NCBI GenBank assembly: GCA_902764915.1
Contig: CACWXY010000007.1
Coordinates: 1 to 64,000, forward strand
Direction: 5' to 3'
Length of the DNA stretch: 64,000 nt
Source: an uncultured Eubacteriales bacterium
GTDB lineage: Bacteria > Bacillota > Clostridia > Christensenellales > Aristaeellaceae
Shown here: positions 26,078 through 35,174 of the stretch, one piece after another
Layout: each line of letters opens with the position of its first letter
Numbering within the stretch: position 1 is the stretch's first letter
Notes under the pieces: generated by a model
Told to the model about the DNA's origin: nothing
Database searches by the model: none
The model's input: the letters and a program-made list of their open reading frames with translations, nothing else
Position numbers and translations under genes: made by a program

Positions 26078-27616
26078 ATGTTTGTCGTCAAAAATCTGTC
26101 CATTATTCATAAGAAGGATCTGCGTCCGCTGATTCAGGACCTATCCTTTTCCATATCCATTGGAGAACGCATCGCCGTGATCGGCGAAGAGGGCAACGGA
26201 AAGTCTGCCCTGCTTCGTGCCATTGCCTGCCCTGACACTCTGGAAAGCTGGGCAATCGTAACAGGCCAGGTCCATACAGGCGGCGAAGTCATTGCCTACC
26301 TTCCTCAGGAAACCCATGCGTTCCAGGGAAGCATCTATGATTTCTGTGCTGCCGATCCCGCTTTTCTCTCCAGTGAGTGGCAGGATCTTGCCTCCGCCTG
26401 TCGGCTTCTCCGGCTTGATCCCTCCCTGCCCTATGAGGCGCGGGATCTGCACACGCTCTCCGGCGGAGAAAAGGTACGCCTGTCCCTGATGCTGTGCATG
26501 CTGAAAAAACCAAGCATGCTGCTTCTGGATGAACCCGGCAATGATCTGGACCTGGATGCAATGAAGGCCCTGGAAACCCTGCTTCTGGAAAGCGGACTCC
26601 CCGCTCTGTTTGTCTCCCATGATGAGGCGCTTCTCACCCGATGTGCCACCGGCATCCTGCATCTGGAGTCCCTGTATGGGCGCACACAACCCAGAGCCAG
26701 TCTGCACAGGGAAGGCTATGCCGCCTATATGCAGTCCCGCCGGGAAACACTGATCCGGCAGGAGCAGCAGTATATGAACGACCGGAGACAGGAGCAGATC
26801 CGGGAAGAAAAATTCCGTCGCATTGAACAGGCCGTGGCCTCCGCACAGGAGAAGATTTCCCGGCAGGACCCCCACGGCGGACGGCTTCTGAAAAAAAAGA
26901 TGAAGTCCGTCAAGTCCCTGGAGCACCGCTATGCTCGGGAAAAGAAGGATCTGACCCAGCGCCCCTATGAGGAGTATGCCATTCACCTGACCTGGAACCC
27001 GCATCCGCCGCTTCCTGCAGGAAAGGAGGCCGTAAGCGTTTCACTGCCTCTTCTGCAGGCCGGCAGCCGGGTGCTGGCCCGGAATATCGCACTGCATATG
27101 CGCGGGAATGAAAAAGTCCTGCTCATCGGACCGAACGGCTGCGGAAAGACAACACTTCTGCACTGGATACTGGCCCATCCGGATACAACGCACGCGCTGC
27201 GGGTCGGCTGCATGCATCAGCAGTACACAGAAACCCTCAAGGACTCTCTCAGCCCCTTAGTGTTCCTCTGTCCGAACGGGGATAAGGAAACGCTGACCCG
27301 TGTGCGGCTGACACTCGGAAGCCTGAAGATGACACGGGAGGAAACCATGCATCCGCTCTCAGATCTTTCTGGCGGACAGCGTGCCAAGGTTCTTCTGCTT
27401 TCCCTGGTTCTGCAGGATCCGGATCTGCTTGTGCTGGATGAGCCCACACGCAATCTTTCGCCCCTGTCCGCACCGATGATCCGCGATCTGATACTGCAGT
27501 TCCCTGGTCCCATACTCTGCACAACCCATGACCGCACACTCATGCACATGTGGCCCGGGCGGATTCTTCGCCTGACAGAGGAGGGGCTTGTGTCGGCAGA
27601 AGTTGCCATTCCATAA
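26078..27616 (+). CDS. ABC-F subfamily ATPase
   Basis: A 512-residue protein with two ATPase domains and no membrane segment. First: Walker A GEEGNGKS (36-43), LSGGE (127-131), LLLDEP. Second: GPNGCGKT (351-358), LSGGQ (430-434), LVLDEP. The linker between them (about 200-310) is long, charged and coiled. This is the layout of ribosome-acting ABC-F factors, including target-protection antibiotic resistance proteins. The ATG at 26078 follows GGAAGGAG. The attenuator-like leader favours a resistance-type role, but this is inference. Confidence 0.88.
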   Translation: MFVVKNLSIIHKKDLRPLIQDLSFSISIGERIAVIGEEGNGKSALLRAIACPDTLESWAIVTGQVHTGGEVIAYLPQETHAFQGSIYDFCAADPAFLSSEWQDLASACRLLRLDPSLPYEARDLHTLSGGEKVRLSLMLCMLKKPSMLLLDEPGNDLDLDAMKALETLLLESGLPALFVSHDEALLTRCATGILHLESLYGRTQPRASLHREGYAAYMQSRRETLIRQEQQYMNDRRQEQIREEKFRRIEQAVASAQEKISRQDPHGGRLLKKKMKSVKSLEHRYAREKKDLTQRPYEEYAIHLTWNPHPPLPAGKEAVSVSLPLLQAGSRVLARNIALHMRGNEKVLLIGPNGCGKTTLLHWILAHPDTTHALRVGCMHQQYTETLKDSLSPLVFLCPNGDKETLTRVRLTLGSLKMTREETMHPLSDLSGGQRAKVLLLSLVLQDPDLLVLDEPTRNLSPLSAPMIRDLILQFPGPILCTTHDRTLMHMWPGRILRLTEEGLVSAEVAIP

Positions 27617-27715
27617 GCCTGAATACATGGCGTTTGTGCGGGCAATCAGACCGGATTTCTCTTTTCTGTTCCGATTTTTTGCTTCAGGTCATGATTTTGT
27701 GGTTGAAATTGCGAG

Positions 27716-27738
27716 AAAACCCAATATTTACGGGTTTT
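27716..27738 (+). terminator. Weak terminator after the ABC-F gene
   Basis: Seven-pair stem AAAACCC / GGGTTTT with a nine-base loop, about 100 bases after the stop. Confidence 0.4.
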
Positions 27739-27743
27739 ACCGA

Positions 27744-27772
27744 TTGACTTTTGTATTTCACTTAGCTATGAT
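27744..27772 (+). promoter_or_regulatory. Promoter of the HU gene
   Basis: -35 TTGACT (27744-27749), 17-base spacer, -10 TATGAT (27767-27772), about 40 bases before the ATG. Confidence 0.75.
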
Positions 27773-27810
27773 GACACTGTATCATGGCCAACGAAAAGGA
27801 GGATACTTCT

Positions 27811-28119
27811 ATGACCAAGACTGAACTGATTGCCAAGGTTTCCGAAGAAACCAAGCTCCCCAAGAAAGAGGCAGCTGCTGCGGTCAAAGCGACCCTTTCT
27901 GCCATTTCTGCGGAACTGGTCAAGGGTGAAAAGGTCATCCTGATCGGTTTCGGCACCTTCCTCACCCGGGAACGCGCTGCCCATACTGGCCGCAATCCCT
28001 CTACCGGCGATACCATCAAGATCCCTGCCGCCAAGTATCCGGCTTTCAAGCCCGGCAGAGCACTGAAGACCGCCGTTAACGTCAAGCCCGCCAAGAAGAC
28101 CCGCAAAAAGAAGGCCTGA
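27811..28119 (+). CDS. HU-family DNA-binding protein
   Basis: A 102-residue nucleoid protein. GFGTF (46-50) and the arm tip RNP (61-63, [15 protein letters not shown]) are the HU/IHF signature. The last 12 residues form a lysine-rich tail ([11 protein letters not shown]), longer than in the standard 90-residue HU and possibly extra DNA contact. The ATG at 27811 has AAAGGAGG upstream; an earlier in-frame ATG at 27784 lies at the promoter. Strong promoter and terminator suggest high expression. Confidence 0.95.
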   Translation: MTKTELIAKVSEETKLPKKEAAAAVKATLSAISAELVKGEKVILIGFGTFLTRERAAHTGRNPSTGDTIKIPAAKYPAFKPGRALKTAVNVKPAKKTRKKKA

Positions 28120-28149
28120 AAAAAAAGACTGCGCAAGCAGTCTTTTTTT
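28120..28149. terminator. Bidirectional terminator between HU and the glycosyltransferase-like gene
   Basis: Stem GACTGC / GCAGTC extended by A7/T7, loop GCAA. It terminates HU and overlaps the stop of the convergent gene. Confidence 0.9.
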
Positions 28150-29602
28150 ATGCAAACAAACGCCATTCCTCTGCCCGGGAGAGCATGGTGAGACTCAGAA
28201 GCTGTCTCGGCCCCGGAAGCGGTATCAGCGTAAACCAGTCGCTGTGCGCACGGATCAGGGATTCCCATACACTTTCCGCGTCCGGCAGCCGTCCCCGCAC
28301 ATGGCTTTGCTGGACCGTTTCGGAGACTGCTCGTGCCAGCGGTGAAAGAAAACGCTCCGGGACGCATATGAGAGACAGGTCTGCCTTGCCGCCTGTACTG
28401 GCCATGACAATCCGATCGGTACACAGGTTCTGCAGATCCAGTGCCGCTTTTTCGTACACAGGGAATGCCTGATAATCCATATCAATAAATGCATAGTGTG
28501 TATGCCCCGGAAACTTTTCCTGTGCAGAAAGCAGCATATGTATCCGGCTCAGTTCCAGGTAGCGCAATACATTCTCTCCGCGCACCGTCCATTCGCCGTC
28601 AAGCGCGTAGCGTCGCTGGAAGGACAACACGTTCGGATGGAAGCGAAGAAGACGTTCCAGATGTGCATCATCCGCATAGCAGAGCACCGAGAGCGCCTGC
28701 ATGGACACCAGACGCCGAAAAGCTGCCAGGCTTTCCTCTGTCAGCACCTGCTGTCCAGGAAGGCTCACACAGGCCGTAACAAGCAGAGGATCTGTATGCC
28801 GGTCCCTGGAAAACAAACGGCGGAAAGCTTCCTGTATGCGCACGGAAAGCGGTACATGCTGCGGAAGCATTAGGTCAGGAACCGGGATCCCGGTATGCAG
28901 CTCCGCGCTGAATGTACCCTGCTCCAGGTCCATTCCGAAATGCTGGGCAAACCCTGCAAGTGCTTTTCCTTCTTCCGGCGTTTCCTCCCATTCTTCCTGC
29001 GCATACTGTCTTTTCAGGATCGGTTCGCGCATCGTATACAGATCCCACCGCATTTCCAGGGCCTGCACTGAGATTCCGTCCTTTTCAAAGTCAATCTCCT
29101 GGAAAAAGCGTGCCGGGCCATAGAGGAAACGCGGGTTTGCAAAGGCGCTCTTCATGCTGTGCGCTGCATACCGCATCGCAAGCCCGGCTCCCAGTCTCCA
29201 TGTCCGTCCGCCCTCCCGCAGGCCAATGGCACAAACAGCTTCCACAGGCATGCCTGGATCCGGCAGAACACCGGTTAATACGCTCTGTGTCCTGCACGCA
29301 TTCCGTGCCGCACGCAGCCGGACATCCCAGGAAAAGGCAAAGCGCACCCCCGCATCAATCATCAGAATATTGTTCTCTCCGCGCCAGAACGCTTTTCTCT
29401 GCTCATACGCGCAGGTACCCACCGCACACAGAAGGGAGGGAATGGCCCGCATTCTTGCCTCCCCCTGCGCGTCGGGCATGGTCTGTAGGATCAGTCCAAA
29501 GCTCAGAAGACCTGGGTACAGTGCCTTCTGCCGGGCACTTTCCACTGCTGCCTCCGCGCTTTCCCAGTCCACGCTCTCCATCAGTATCAGAGTCCGGTCC
29601 AT
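28148..29602 (-). CDS. Two-domain glycosyltransferase-like protein
   Basis: A 484-residue protein, probably cytoplasmic. Residues 1-200 resemble the GlcNAc-transferase (Skp1 GnT/GT60) fold: FWRGE (72-76), a DxD-like IDAG (82-85), SWD (91-93), then NPRFLYGPARFFQEI and MRWDLYTMRE in the expected order. Residues 270-480 look like a second GT-A domain with FIDMD (372-376), similar to HtrL/YibB-type proteins. Family placement is by pattern memory only. It starts at 29602, coupled to the metal permease 15 bases upstream. No acceptor or partner is evident. Confidence 0.5.
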   Translation of the reverse strand: MDRTLILMESVDWESAEAAVESARQKALYPGLLSFGLILQTMPDAQGEARMRAIPSLLCAVGTCAYEQRKAFWRGENNILMIDAGVRFAFSWDVRLRAARNACRTQSVLTGVLPDPGMPVEAVCAIGLREGGRTWRLGAGLAMRYAAHSMKSAFANPRFLYGPARFFQEIDFEKDGISVQALEMRWDLYTMREPILKRQYAQEEWEETPEEGKALAGFAQHFGMDLEQGTFSAELHTGIPVPDLMLPQHVPLSVRIQEAFRRLFSRDRHTDPLLVTACVSLPGQQVLTEESLAAFRRLVSMQALSVLCYADDAHLERLLRFHPNVLSFQRRYALDGEWTVRGENVLRYLELSRIHMLLSAQEKFPGHTHYAFIDMDYQAFPVYEKAALDLQNLCTDRIVMASTGGKADLSLICVPERFLSPLARAVSETVQQSHVRGRLPDAESVWESLIRAHSDWFTLIPLPGPRQLLSLTMLSRAEEWRLFA

Positions 29603-29616
29603 GCCGCTCACCCGCC

Positions 29617-30459
29617 TTATCCCTTGATCCTTTTTTTCAGTGCCAGGGTTGCGGCAAAGATTGCCGCTGCATACAGTACAATCGCTGCGCCGGCAGAGGT
29701 ATTCCATGCATAGGCGCTGAAAAGGCCCGCAATCCCGGAAACCATGGCAAACACCACGCTCCATACGGCATGCTGTCGTGAAGAGCGCGCAATATTCCGC
29801 GCAGCTGCCGCCGGGAGTATCAGAAGCGCATTGATCAGCATCATACCGACCCAGCGTATGGACAGCATAACCGCAAGCGCAACCAGAACCGCAAATACGC
29901 ATTCCAGAAGCCGCGTCTTTACGCTGCGGGATCTCGCCAGTGCTTCGTTAATGCTGGTGATCAGGAGCCCGTTGTATACATACATCCAGAGCACCACCCC
30001 AGCCATCAGCGCCAGAAGCAGGTACAGAAGGTCCTGGGGGGTGACCGCCAGTACATCGCCGATAAGCAGCGAGGAATACTTGGCAAACCCGCCCCCGCGG
30101 GAGAGAATCAGCAGTCCCAGTGCCACAGACGTAGACGAACACACGGAGATGACCGTGTCCGCACTCGCCTGCGCACCGTGCCGCACCGCGATGATTACAA
30201 GCGCCCATATCACGCCAAAAAGCAGCATGGCCACAAGATCACTCCGAAGTCCCAGAACAATCCCCAGTCCGATCCCGGTCAGGGCACTGTGTCCCAGAGC
30301 ATCGGAGAAAAAAGCCATCTGCTTGTTGACCGCCATGGTGCCTAGCAGCCCCAGAAGCGGTGTCAGCAGCAGTATGGCCAGAAGCGCATGCTTCATGAAG
30401 TCAAAGCGCAGCGCTTCAAAGGGCAGAAGCACTTCGATCACATGGTCGATCATTTCCAT
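29617..30459 (-). CDS. Zinc/manganese ABC transporter permease (ZnuB type)
   Basis: A 280-residue permease with eight to nine transmembrane helices. FFSDALGHSALTGIGLG and SIRWVGMMLINALLILPAAAARN are hallmark segments of the ZnuB/MntB family. It overlaps the end of the ATPase gene by ten bases. No metal-binding lipoprotein gene (ZnuA) is adjacent, so the third component must be elsewhere. Confidence 0.9.
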   Translation of the reverse strand: MEMIDHVIEVLLPFEALRFDFMKHALLAILLLTPLLGLLGTMAVNKQMAFFSDALGHSALTGIGLGIVLGLRSDLVAMLLFGVIWALVIIAVRHGAQASADTVISVCSSTSVALGLLILSRGGGFAKYSSLLIGDVLAVTPQDLLYLLLALMAGVVLWMYVYNGLLITSINEALARSRSVKTRLLECVFAVLVALAVMLSIRWVGMMLINALLILPAAAARNIARSSRQHAVWSVVFAMVSGIAGLFSAYAWNTSAGAAIVLYAAAIFAATLALKKRIKG

Positions 30460-31199
30460 ATCGGTGCACGCTCCTTTCTCTGGGCAAACACCTGCGCAAA
30501 CGCATCCGAGCCAAACACAATCGCCGGCGGCCCCTGCACCAGCACTTCCCGGTCCAGAAGCACTACACGATCGGCATAATCCCGCACCAGTTTCAGGTCA
30601 TGACTGACCATCAGTATGGCCATATGTTTTCCAAAGCGCAGCTCGTTGACTGTATCCAGGAAAAGCCGCTGTCCGTTTTCGTCAACGCCTGATATCGGCT
30701 CATCCAGAACCAGCAGATCCGGGACCGGCTCCATGGCAAGCGCCAGCAGTACACGCTGAATTTCCCCGCCCGAGCAGCATCCCAGAGGACGTGATATCAG
30801 CTGGTCAGCATGCACCCGGCGAAGACAGGCCTCCACTTTCCTGCGCGTGGCTGTGCTGACCCCGGTCCACACCGGACGATGTGACAAGGATGCCGCCATC
30901 AGGTCCAGGACTGTCACCGGCATGTCCCGATCAAAGTCCAATTGCTGCGGGACATAGCCCTTGCGCAGGTGCGGCATAAGCTTTCCGTTCCCGTCCTCAT
31001 GCCGGATTTCCCCGCTGCAGGGAATTTCCCCCAACAGCGCACGGATCAGTGTGGTCTTTCCCGCCCCGTTCTGTCCAATGAGCACTGTCAGCTCGCCGCA
31101 GTGGATGTGCATATTCACATTTTTCAGCACTTCCTCGTCTCCGCGCCGGACACCTACGTTTTTCAGGTCAATCCGACAAAGCCGGCAATCTGGTGTCAT
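30450..31199 (-). CDS. Metal ABC transporter ATP-binding protein (ZnuC type)
   Basis: A 249-residue ATPase: Walker A GQNGAGKTT (42-50), signature CSGGE, Walker B LLVLDEP, and the switch histidine in LMVSHD. YVPQQLDFDRDMPVTVLDLM is typical of zinc/manganese importers. The ATG at 31199 lies after AAAGGGGAAG. Pairs with the ZnuB-type permease to drive metal uptake. Confidence 0.9.
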   Translation of the reverse strand: MTPDCRLCRIDLKNVGVRRGDEEVLKNVNMHIHCGELTVLIGQNGAGKTTLIRALLGEIPCSGEIRHEDGNGKLMPHLRKGYVPQQLDFDRDMPVTVLDLMAASLSHRPVWTGVSTATRRKVEACLRRVHADQLISRPLGCCSGGEIQRVLLALAMEPVPDLLVLDEPISGVDENGQRLFLDTVNELRFGKHMAILMVSHDLKLVRDYADRVVLLDREVLVQGPPAIVFGSDAFAQVFAQRKERAPIWK

Positions 31200-31213
31200 T
31201 CTTTCTTCCCCTT

Positions 31214-32023
31214 TCACTGCGCATCCGCATGCACATGAATATCCATCTGCGGATAGGGAATCGATATCCCCGCCGCATCCAGTGCTTTCTTGCCTTGCTC
31301 TATCAGCGCCCAGTAAAGCGTCCAGTAATCCGCACTCAGGGCCCATACCCGAAGCGTAAATACCAGCGCGCTGTCAGCGCATTCTTTTAGATGCACCTCC
31401 GGTGCCGGATTCTTCAGCGCCTCCGGCATGGACAGCGTCAGCGCAAGCAGAATCGCTTTCACCTGATCGACATCTGATCCATAGCTCACGGAATAGATAA
31501 GTTCCATACGCCGTCTTCCCGTGCGCGAGTAGTTCGTGATCGCGGTATTGGTGATTCCGCTGTTTGGTAGCGAAATGGATCGGTTGTCCGGCGTCACAAG
31601 TACGGAATAGAATGCGCCGATGCTGTCCACCGTTCCCTCCAGCTCACCTATCTTCACATATTCCCCCACCCTCATGGGCTGCAGAATCAGAAGCATCAAT
31701 CCGCCCACAACATTGGACAGCGCACCCTGCATGGCAAGGGATACGGCCACCCCTGCTGAAGCCAGCAGCGTCACAATGCTGGTCAAAGGAATTCCCATGA
31801 CATTGGCCGCAGTCAGCACAACCGTCACATAGAGCACTATGCGAATGGCATTATCAAGGAAACCACGTACATTGGGGTTCACCTGCAAGCGCTCTGTGCC
31901 ATGGCGGGAAACAAACTTCAGCAGATAATGCACCACAAAAAAGCCGATCACCAGTACCAGGATACCGCGCAAAAGCCCGATCCCCTGGGTCTTGAGAAAA
32001 CTCATAAGCTCCGTTGCATCCAT
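31214..32023 (-). CDS. Small-conductance mechanosensitive channel (MscS family)
   Basis: A 269-residue channel. The pore helix GVAVSLAMQGALSNVVGGLM and the following beta domain (PMRVGEYVKIGELEGTVDSI) are diagnostic of MscS. Two further transmembrane helices lie before it. The ATG at 32023 follows GGAGAG. It relieves osmotic pressure in the cytoplasmic membrane. Fourteen bases separate it from the metal ATPase gene. Confidence 0.92.
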   Translation of the reverse strand: MDATELMSFLKTQGIGLLRGILVLVIGFFVVHYLLKFVSRHGTERLQVNPNVRGFLDNAIRIVLYVTVVLTAANVMGIPLTSIVTLLASAGVAVSLAMQGALSNVVGGLMLLILQPMRVGEYVKIGELEGTVDSIGAFYSVLVTPDNRSISLPNSGITNTAITNYSRTGRRRMELIYSVSYGSDVDQVKAILLALTLSMPEALKNPAPEVHLKECADSALVFTLRVWALSADYWTLYWALIEQGKKALDAAGISIPYPQMDIHVHADAQ

Positions 32024-32036
32024 ATATCTCTCCGTC

Positions 32037-34280
32037 TTATTCCACAGGCCGTTTCCAGTGTCCGGCATACACCGGCGCTGTATCTGATGCCTCGCCGAAC
32101 CAGCCTGTCAGGTGATCAGCTCTCGTTTCACGCCGTATGTCCAGACATCGTGCATCCAGAAGGCGCACCATGCAGCCCTCCGGCAGGTGCACTCGCTGCA
32201 GCGGCCACGATGCATTCATCCGGTCCTGAAGTGCCTTTCCCCAAAGGCTGTCCGGCGTCTTCCTGTCGCACATACGGCAATCGGCGTGTCCCTGTGACAG
32301 GCCCAGCTGTACCCGTGCGGGACATACCTTAAGAAGCATCACGGGAAACTGTCCATAACAGGGCACAGCCACCGGAAGTCCCTGTGCAAGAAAAAGCGTT
32401 TCCTCCCGGCTCAGTTCCCGGGACGCCACGCAGAATGCACAACCCCTTTCCATCAGGAACTGCACCGTACGCCGATTCATGACCGGAATCCCGGGACCCG
32501 CAGCCAGCGTAACGCCCCAGTCGAGATAGATTTGTCCCACATTGCCCGCAATCACGCCCAGCAGTCTGTCTGCATGTCTCTGTACAAAGGACCGCAGCGC
32601 CTGCAGCGTATCCTCCTCGCAGTAGCGGGGCAGCATCAGAAAAACACGTCCGTTGAGGCAGGAAACCTGACGCTCCAGCACGTCCAAGGCGAAGTCCTTC
32701 GGATCCCATACGGGAATGCCGTCCGTTACCGTACCGAGCGTTTCTGCGCAGCGTTTCACATACAGCGGTGTGTCTATCGATCCCGTGACATCCGCACTGT
32801 CCGGAGGGAATGTCCGGCCTCTGGGAAGCCGAAAGGCTTCCGCAATCGCGTCCGCAATCCGTTCGCAGGCTTCACGCCGCAGCTGGTTCAGCACAGACAC
32901 CGGAACGAACGCGTTCTCGCCCGTTATCGAAAGACTGCGCAGAGAAAAAGGCGTGTCCCCCATTCGGGAAAGACTGCGGTAAGCAGTTTCATGTGTCAGC
33001 GGTGCACCGCTTGCCGCTTCTGTCACGCTTCCTTCTACAGTCACATGTGTCTTCCCATCCGACAGTGTCAGAGAAAGTGGACGTCCCGGTATGGCAGTCA
33101 GCGAAGCATCCAGCGCAAGACGCGGAAGCGGCATCGCCCTGGCTTCCTGCAGCTGTACTTCAGAAGTCAGTCTTCTCACACTTTCGCCATTACTCACGCG
33201 TATGCCAGGCCGCAGCCGTACCTTGGCCATGCCCCCGCAGGGGACTTCAGGGCCTGCATAGATCACTTCCGCCCGTGTCCTCGCAAACTGCAGCTGATCG
33301 CCATTGGAAAGCGTTTTTGTACACAGGACCTCTGCCATGCCTGCACGCGCTCGCTCTACCTTTCCCAGTTCCACCCCGATATGGCTGACATGCACTGGAT
33401 CCACGATTCCTGCATCTTCGCAGCCCTGGCTGTAGCCGCGCATGAAACCGCCCCGCTGGAAAATCTGGCAGAGCGCTTCCCGCTCCGCCGCATCCGCTTT
33501 GCGGAATCTGCCTGCCTTCAGGCTTTCCAGGGCACCACGATAGCTGCGTCCCACCACAGCCACGTATTCTCCGCGTTTCAGTCGACCCTCTGTCTTTACA
33601 GAGTCTACCCCGATACGCATGAGCGTATCCAGATCATCCCGCAGACAATTGTCACGGGGAGACAGCCACGCACCGCGCTGCCCGCACAGCTGATACGGCA
33701 GACGGCATGGCTGCGCACACCGGCCCCTGTTTCCGCTGCGCTCGCCGATAGCGGACGAAAACAGGCACTGTCCGCTCACGCATACACACTGTGCGCCGTG
33801 CACAAACGTCTCAATCTCCACGCCCTGACGGCAGCACTTTTCGATCTCCGAAAGCGGCATTTCCCGTGCCAGCACTACCCGGCGCACTCCCATATCACGC
33901 ATGAGACGCACACCGGTCAGGTTATGAATGGTCATCTGCGTGGACGCATGCACAGGAAGGTCCGGATACATAAGCCGGACCATCCGCAGCAGTCCCAGGT
34001 CCTGAATCAGCACGGCATCCGCCCCCAGGTCGGCGAGCATGCCCACCACCTGCAGAGCCGCTTCCATCTCGCTGTCCTTGATCAGCGTGTTGACCGTTAC
34101 ATGTACGCGCACATGGTACAGATGCGCAAACCGGATCGCTTCCCGCATCTGCTCCGCGTCAAAGTTGCCCGCGCCAGAGCGCGCAGAAAACAGACTGTAA
34201 CCCAGATAGACCGCATCCGCGCCGGCAGCCACGGCCCGCTCCAGTGCTTCCCGATTGCCCGCTGGCAAGAGATTTTCCAT
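32037..34280 (-). CDS. U32-family peptidase / RlhA-like protein
   Basis: A 747-residue member of the U32 group. The start MENLLPAGNREALERAVAAGADAVYLG and the cysteine-rich GQCLFSSAIGERSGNRGRC region are diagnostic; a later cysteine cluster sits in HADCRMCDRK. The long C-terminal part fits the collagenase-like extension seen in many Clostridia. Bacterial relatives act in 23S rRNA or tRNA hydroxylation or as peptidases. Located in the housekeeping run after zapA. Confidence 0.87.
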   Translation of the reverse strand: MENLLPAGNREALERAVAAGADAVYLGYSLFSARSGAGNFDAEQMREAIRFAHLYHVRVHVTVNTLIKDSEMEAALQVVGMLADLGADAVLIQDLGLLRMVRLMYPDLPVHASTQMTIHNLTGVRLMRDMGVRRVVLAREMPLSEIEKCCRQGVEIETFVHGAQCVCVSGQCLFSSAIGERSGNRGRCAQPCRLPYQLCGQRGAWLSPRDNCLRDDLDTLMRIGVDSVKTEGRLKRGEYVAVVGRSYRGALESLKAGRFRKADAAEREALCQIFQRGGFMRGYSQGCEDAGIVDPVHVSHIGVELGKVERARAGMAEVLCTKTLSNGDQLQFARTRAEVIYAGPEVPCGGMAKVRLRPGIRVSNGESVRRLTSEVQLQEARAMPLPRLALDASLTAIPGRPLSLTLSDGKTHVTVEGSVTEAASGAPLTHETAYRSLSRMGDTPFSLRSLSITGENAFVPVSVLNQLRREACERIADAIAEAFRLPRGRTFPPDSADVTGSIDTPLYVKRCAETLGTVTDGIPVWDPKDFALDVLERQVSCLNGRVFLMLPRYCEEDTLQALRSFVQRHADRLLGVIAGNVGQIYLDWGVTLAAGPGIPVMNRRTVQFLMERGCAFCVASRELSREETLFLAQGLPVAVPCYGQFPVMLLKVCPARVQLGLSQGHADCRMCDRKTPDSLWGKALQDRMNASWPLQRVHLPEGCMVRLLDARCLDIRRETRADHLTGWFGEASDTAPVYAGHWKRPVE

Positions 34281-34301
34281 CTGTTCCCTCTCCCCTGTTC
34301 C

Positions 34302-34598
34302 TCAGCTCTTTTCCAGCAACGCCGCTGTCTGTCGATTGGCTTCCTCCAGCTGCTTTCTCACATTCTCCAGTTCCCTGCGCAGACGGCTGTTCTCATTCTG
34401 ACTCTTGATCACCTCATCCGCCAGAGAGATCACAGCCAGCACCGCACTGGCCTGTATGCTGGTATGCATGGCCGATGCGGTCTCCCGGAGTGTGCGGTCA
34501 GACAGTGCTTCCACCCGGTTCATGTATTCCTCAGTATCATTGGACATGAGCGTATAGGCTTTGCCGGCCACATGAATGGTGACTTTCCGCTTTTCCAT
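34302..34598 (-). CDS. zapA: Cell division protein ZapA
   Basis: A 98-residue protein starting RKVTIHVAGKAYTLMSND, the ZapA globular head, followed by a coiled coil (about residues 60-98). It binds and bundles FtsZ at the division ring. It sits just before the U32 gene, an arrangement common in Clostridia. The ATG is preceded by GGAGGAAG. Confidence 0.85.
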   Translation of the reverse strand: MEKRKVTIHVAGKAYTLMSNDTEEYMNRVEALSDRTLRETASAMHTSIQASAVLAVISLADEVIKSQNENSRLRRELENVRKQLEEANRQTAALLEKS

Positions 34599-34655
34599 GA
34601 ACTCTTCCTCCTACAAAAAAGCGCAGACAGGTTATCCCCGCTGCGCATTGCCATC

Positions 34656-35174
34656 TCACAGTTTTTCAAAAGGATATTCCACACCATAGGTATTCACGCG
34701 GATGGACGCAATCACCTGATCCTCGTAAGGCTTGTCCCGCGAATCCCGGGGCGATCTGACAATCTCATCGGCGGTCTCCATGCCCTCCAGTACCTTGCCG
34801 AAAGCGGCATACTGACCATCGAGATGCGGGCTGTCACTGGTCATGATAAAGAACTGGCTTCCCGCCGAATCGGGATGATACGCCCTGGCCATGGAGAGTA
34901 CGCCATAGGTATGCTTGATGTCATTGGGCACACCATTCATGCGGAACTCACCCTTGATATGGTATCCAGGCCCACCGGTACCTACACCGTCCGGGTCGCC
35001 GCCCTGAATCATGAACCCGGGAATCACCCGGTGAAAGATCACGCCATCATAGAACCCGCTGTTGCTCAGCGCCACAAAATTACCCACGGACTGCGGTGCC
35101 ACTTCGGGGTACAGTTCCCCTTTCATGGTCTTCCCGTTTTGCATGATAATCTCAAACGTCGGTCTTGTAGCCAA
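34656..35174 (-). CDS. Cyclophilin-type peptidyl-prolyl isomerase
   Basis: A 172-residue cytoplasmic cyclophilin. Core motifs: FHRVIPGFMIQGGDPDG, and AGSQFFIM in the catalytic groove. The TTG start at 35174 is chosen because AAAGGAGG lies nine bases upstream; an ATG inside would cut conserved sequence. It overlaps the 3' end of hemZ by 23 bases, so the two are coupled. Confidence 0.92.
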   Translation of the reverse strand: MATRPTFEIIMQNGKTMKGELYPEVAPQSVGNFVALSNSGFYDGVIFHRVIPGFMIQGGDPDGVGTGGPGYHIKGEFRMNGVPNDIKHTYGVLSMARAYHPDSAGSQFFIMTSDSPHLDGQYAAFGKVLEGMETADEIVRSPRDSRDKPYEDQVIASIRVNTYGVEYPFEKL

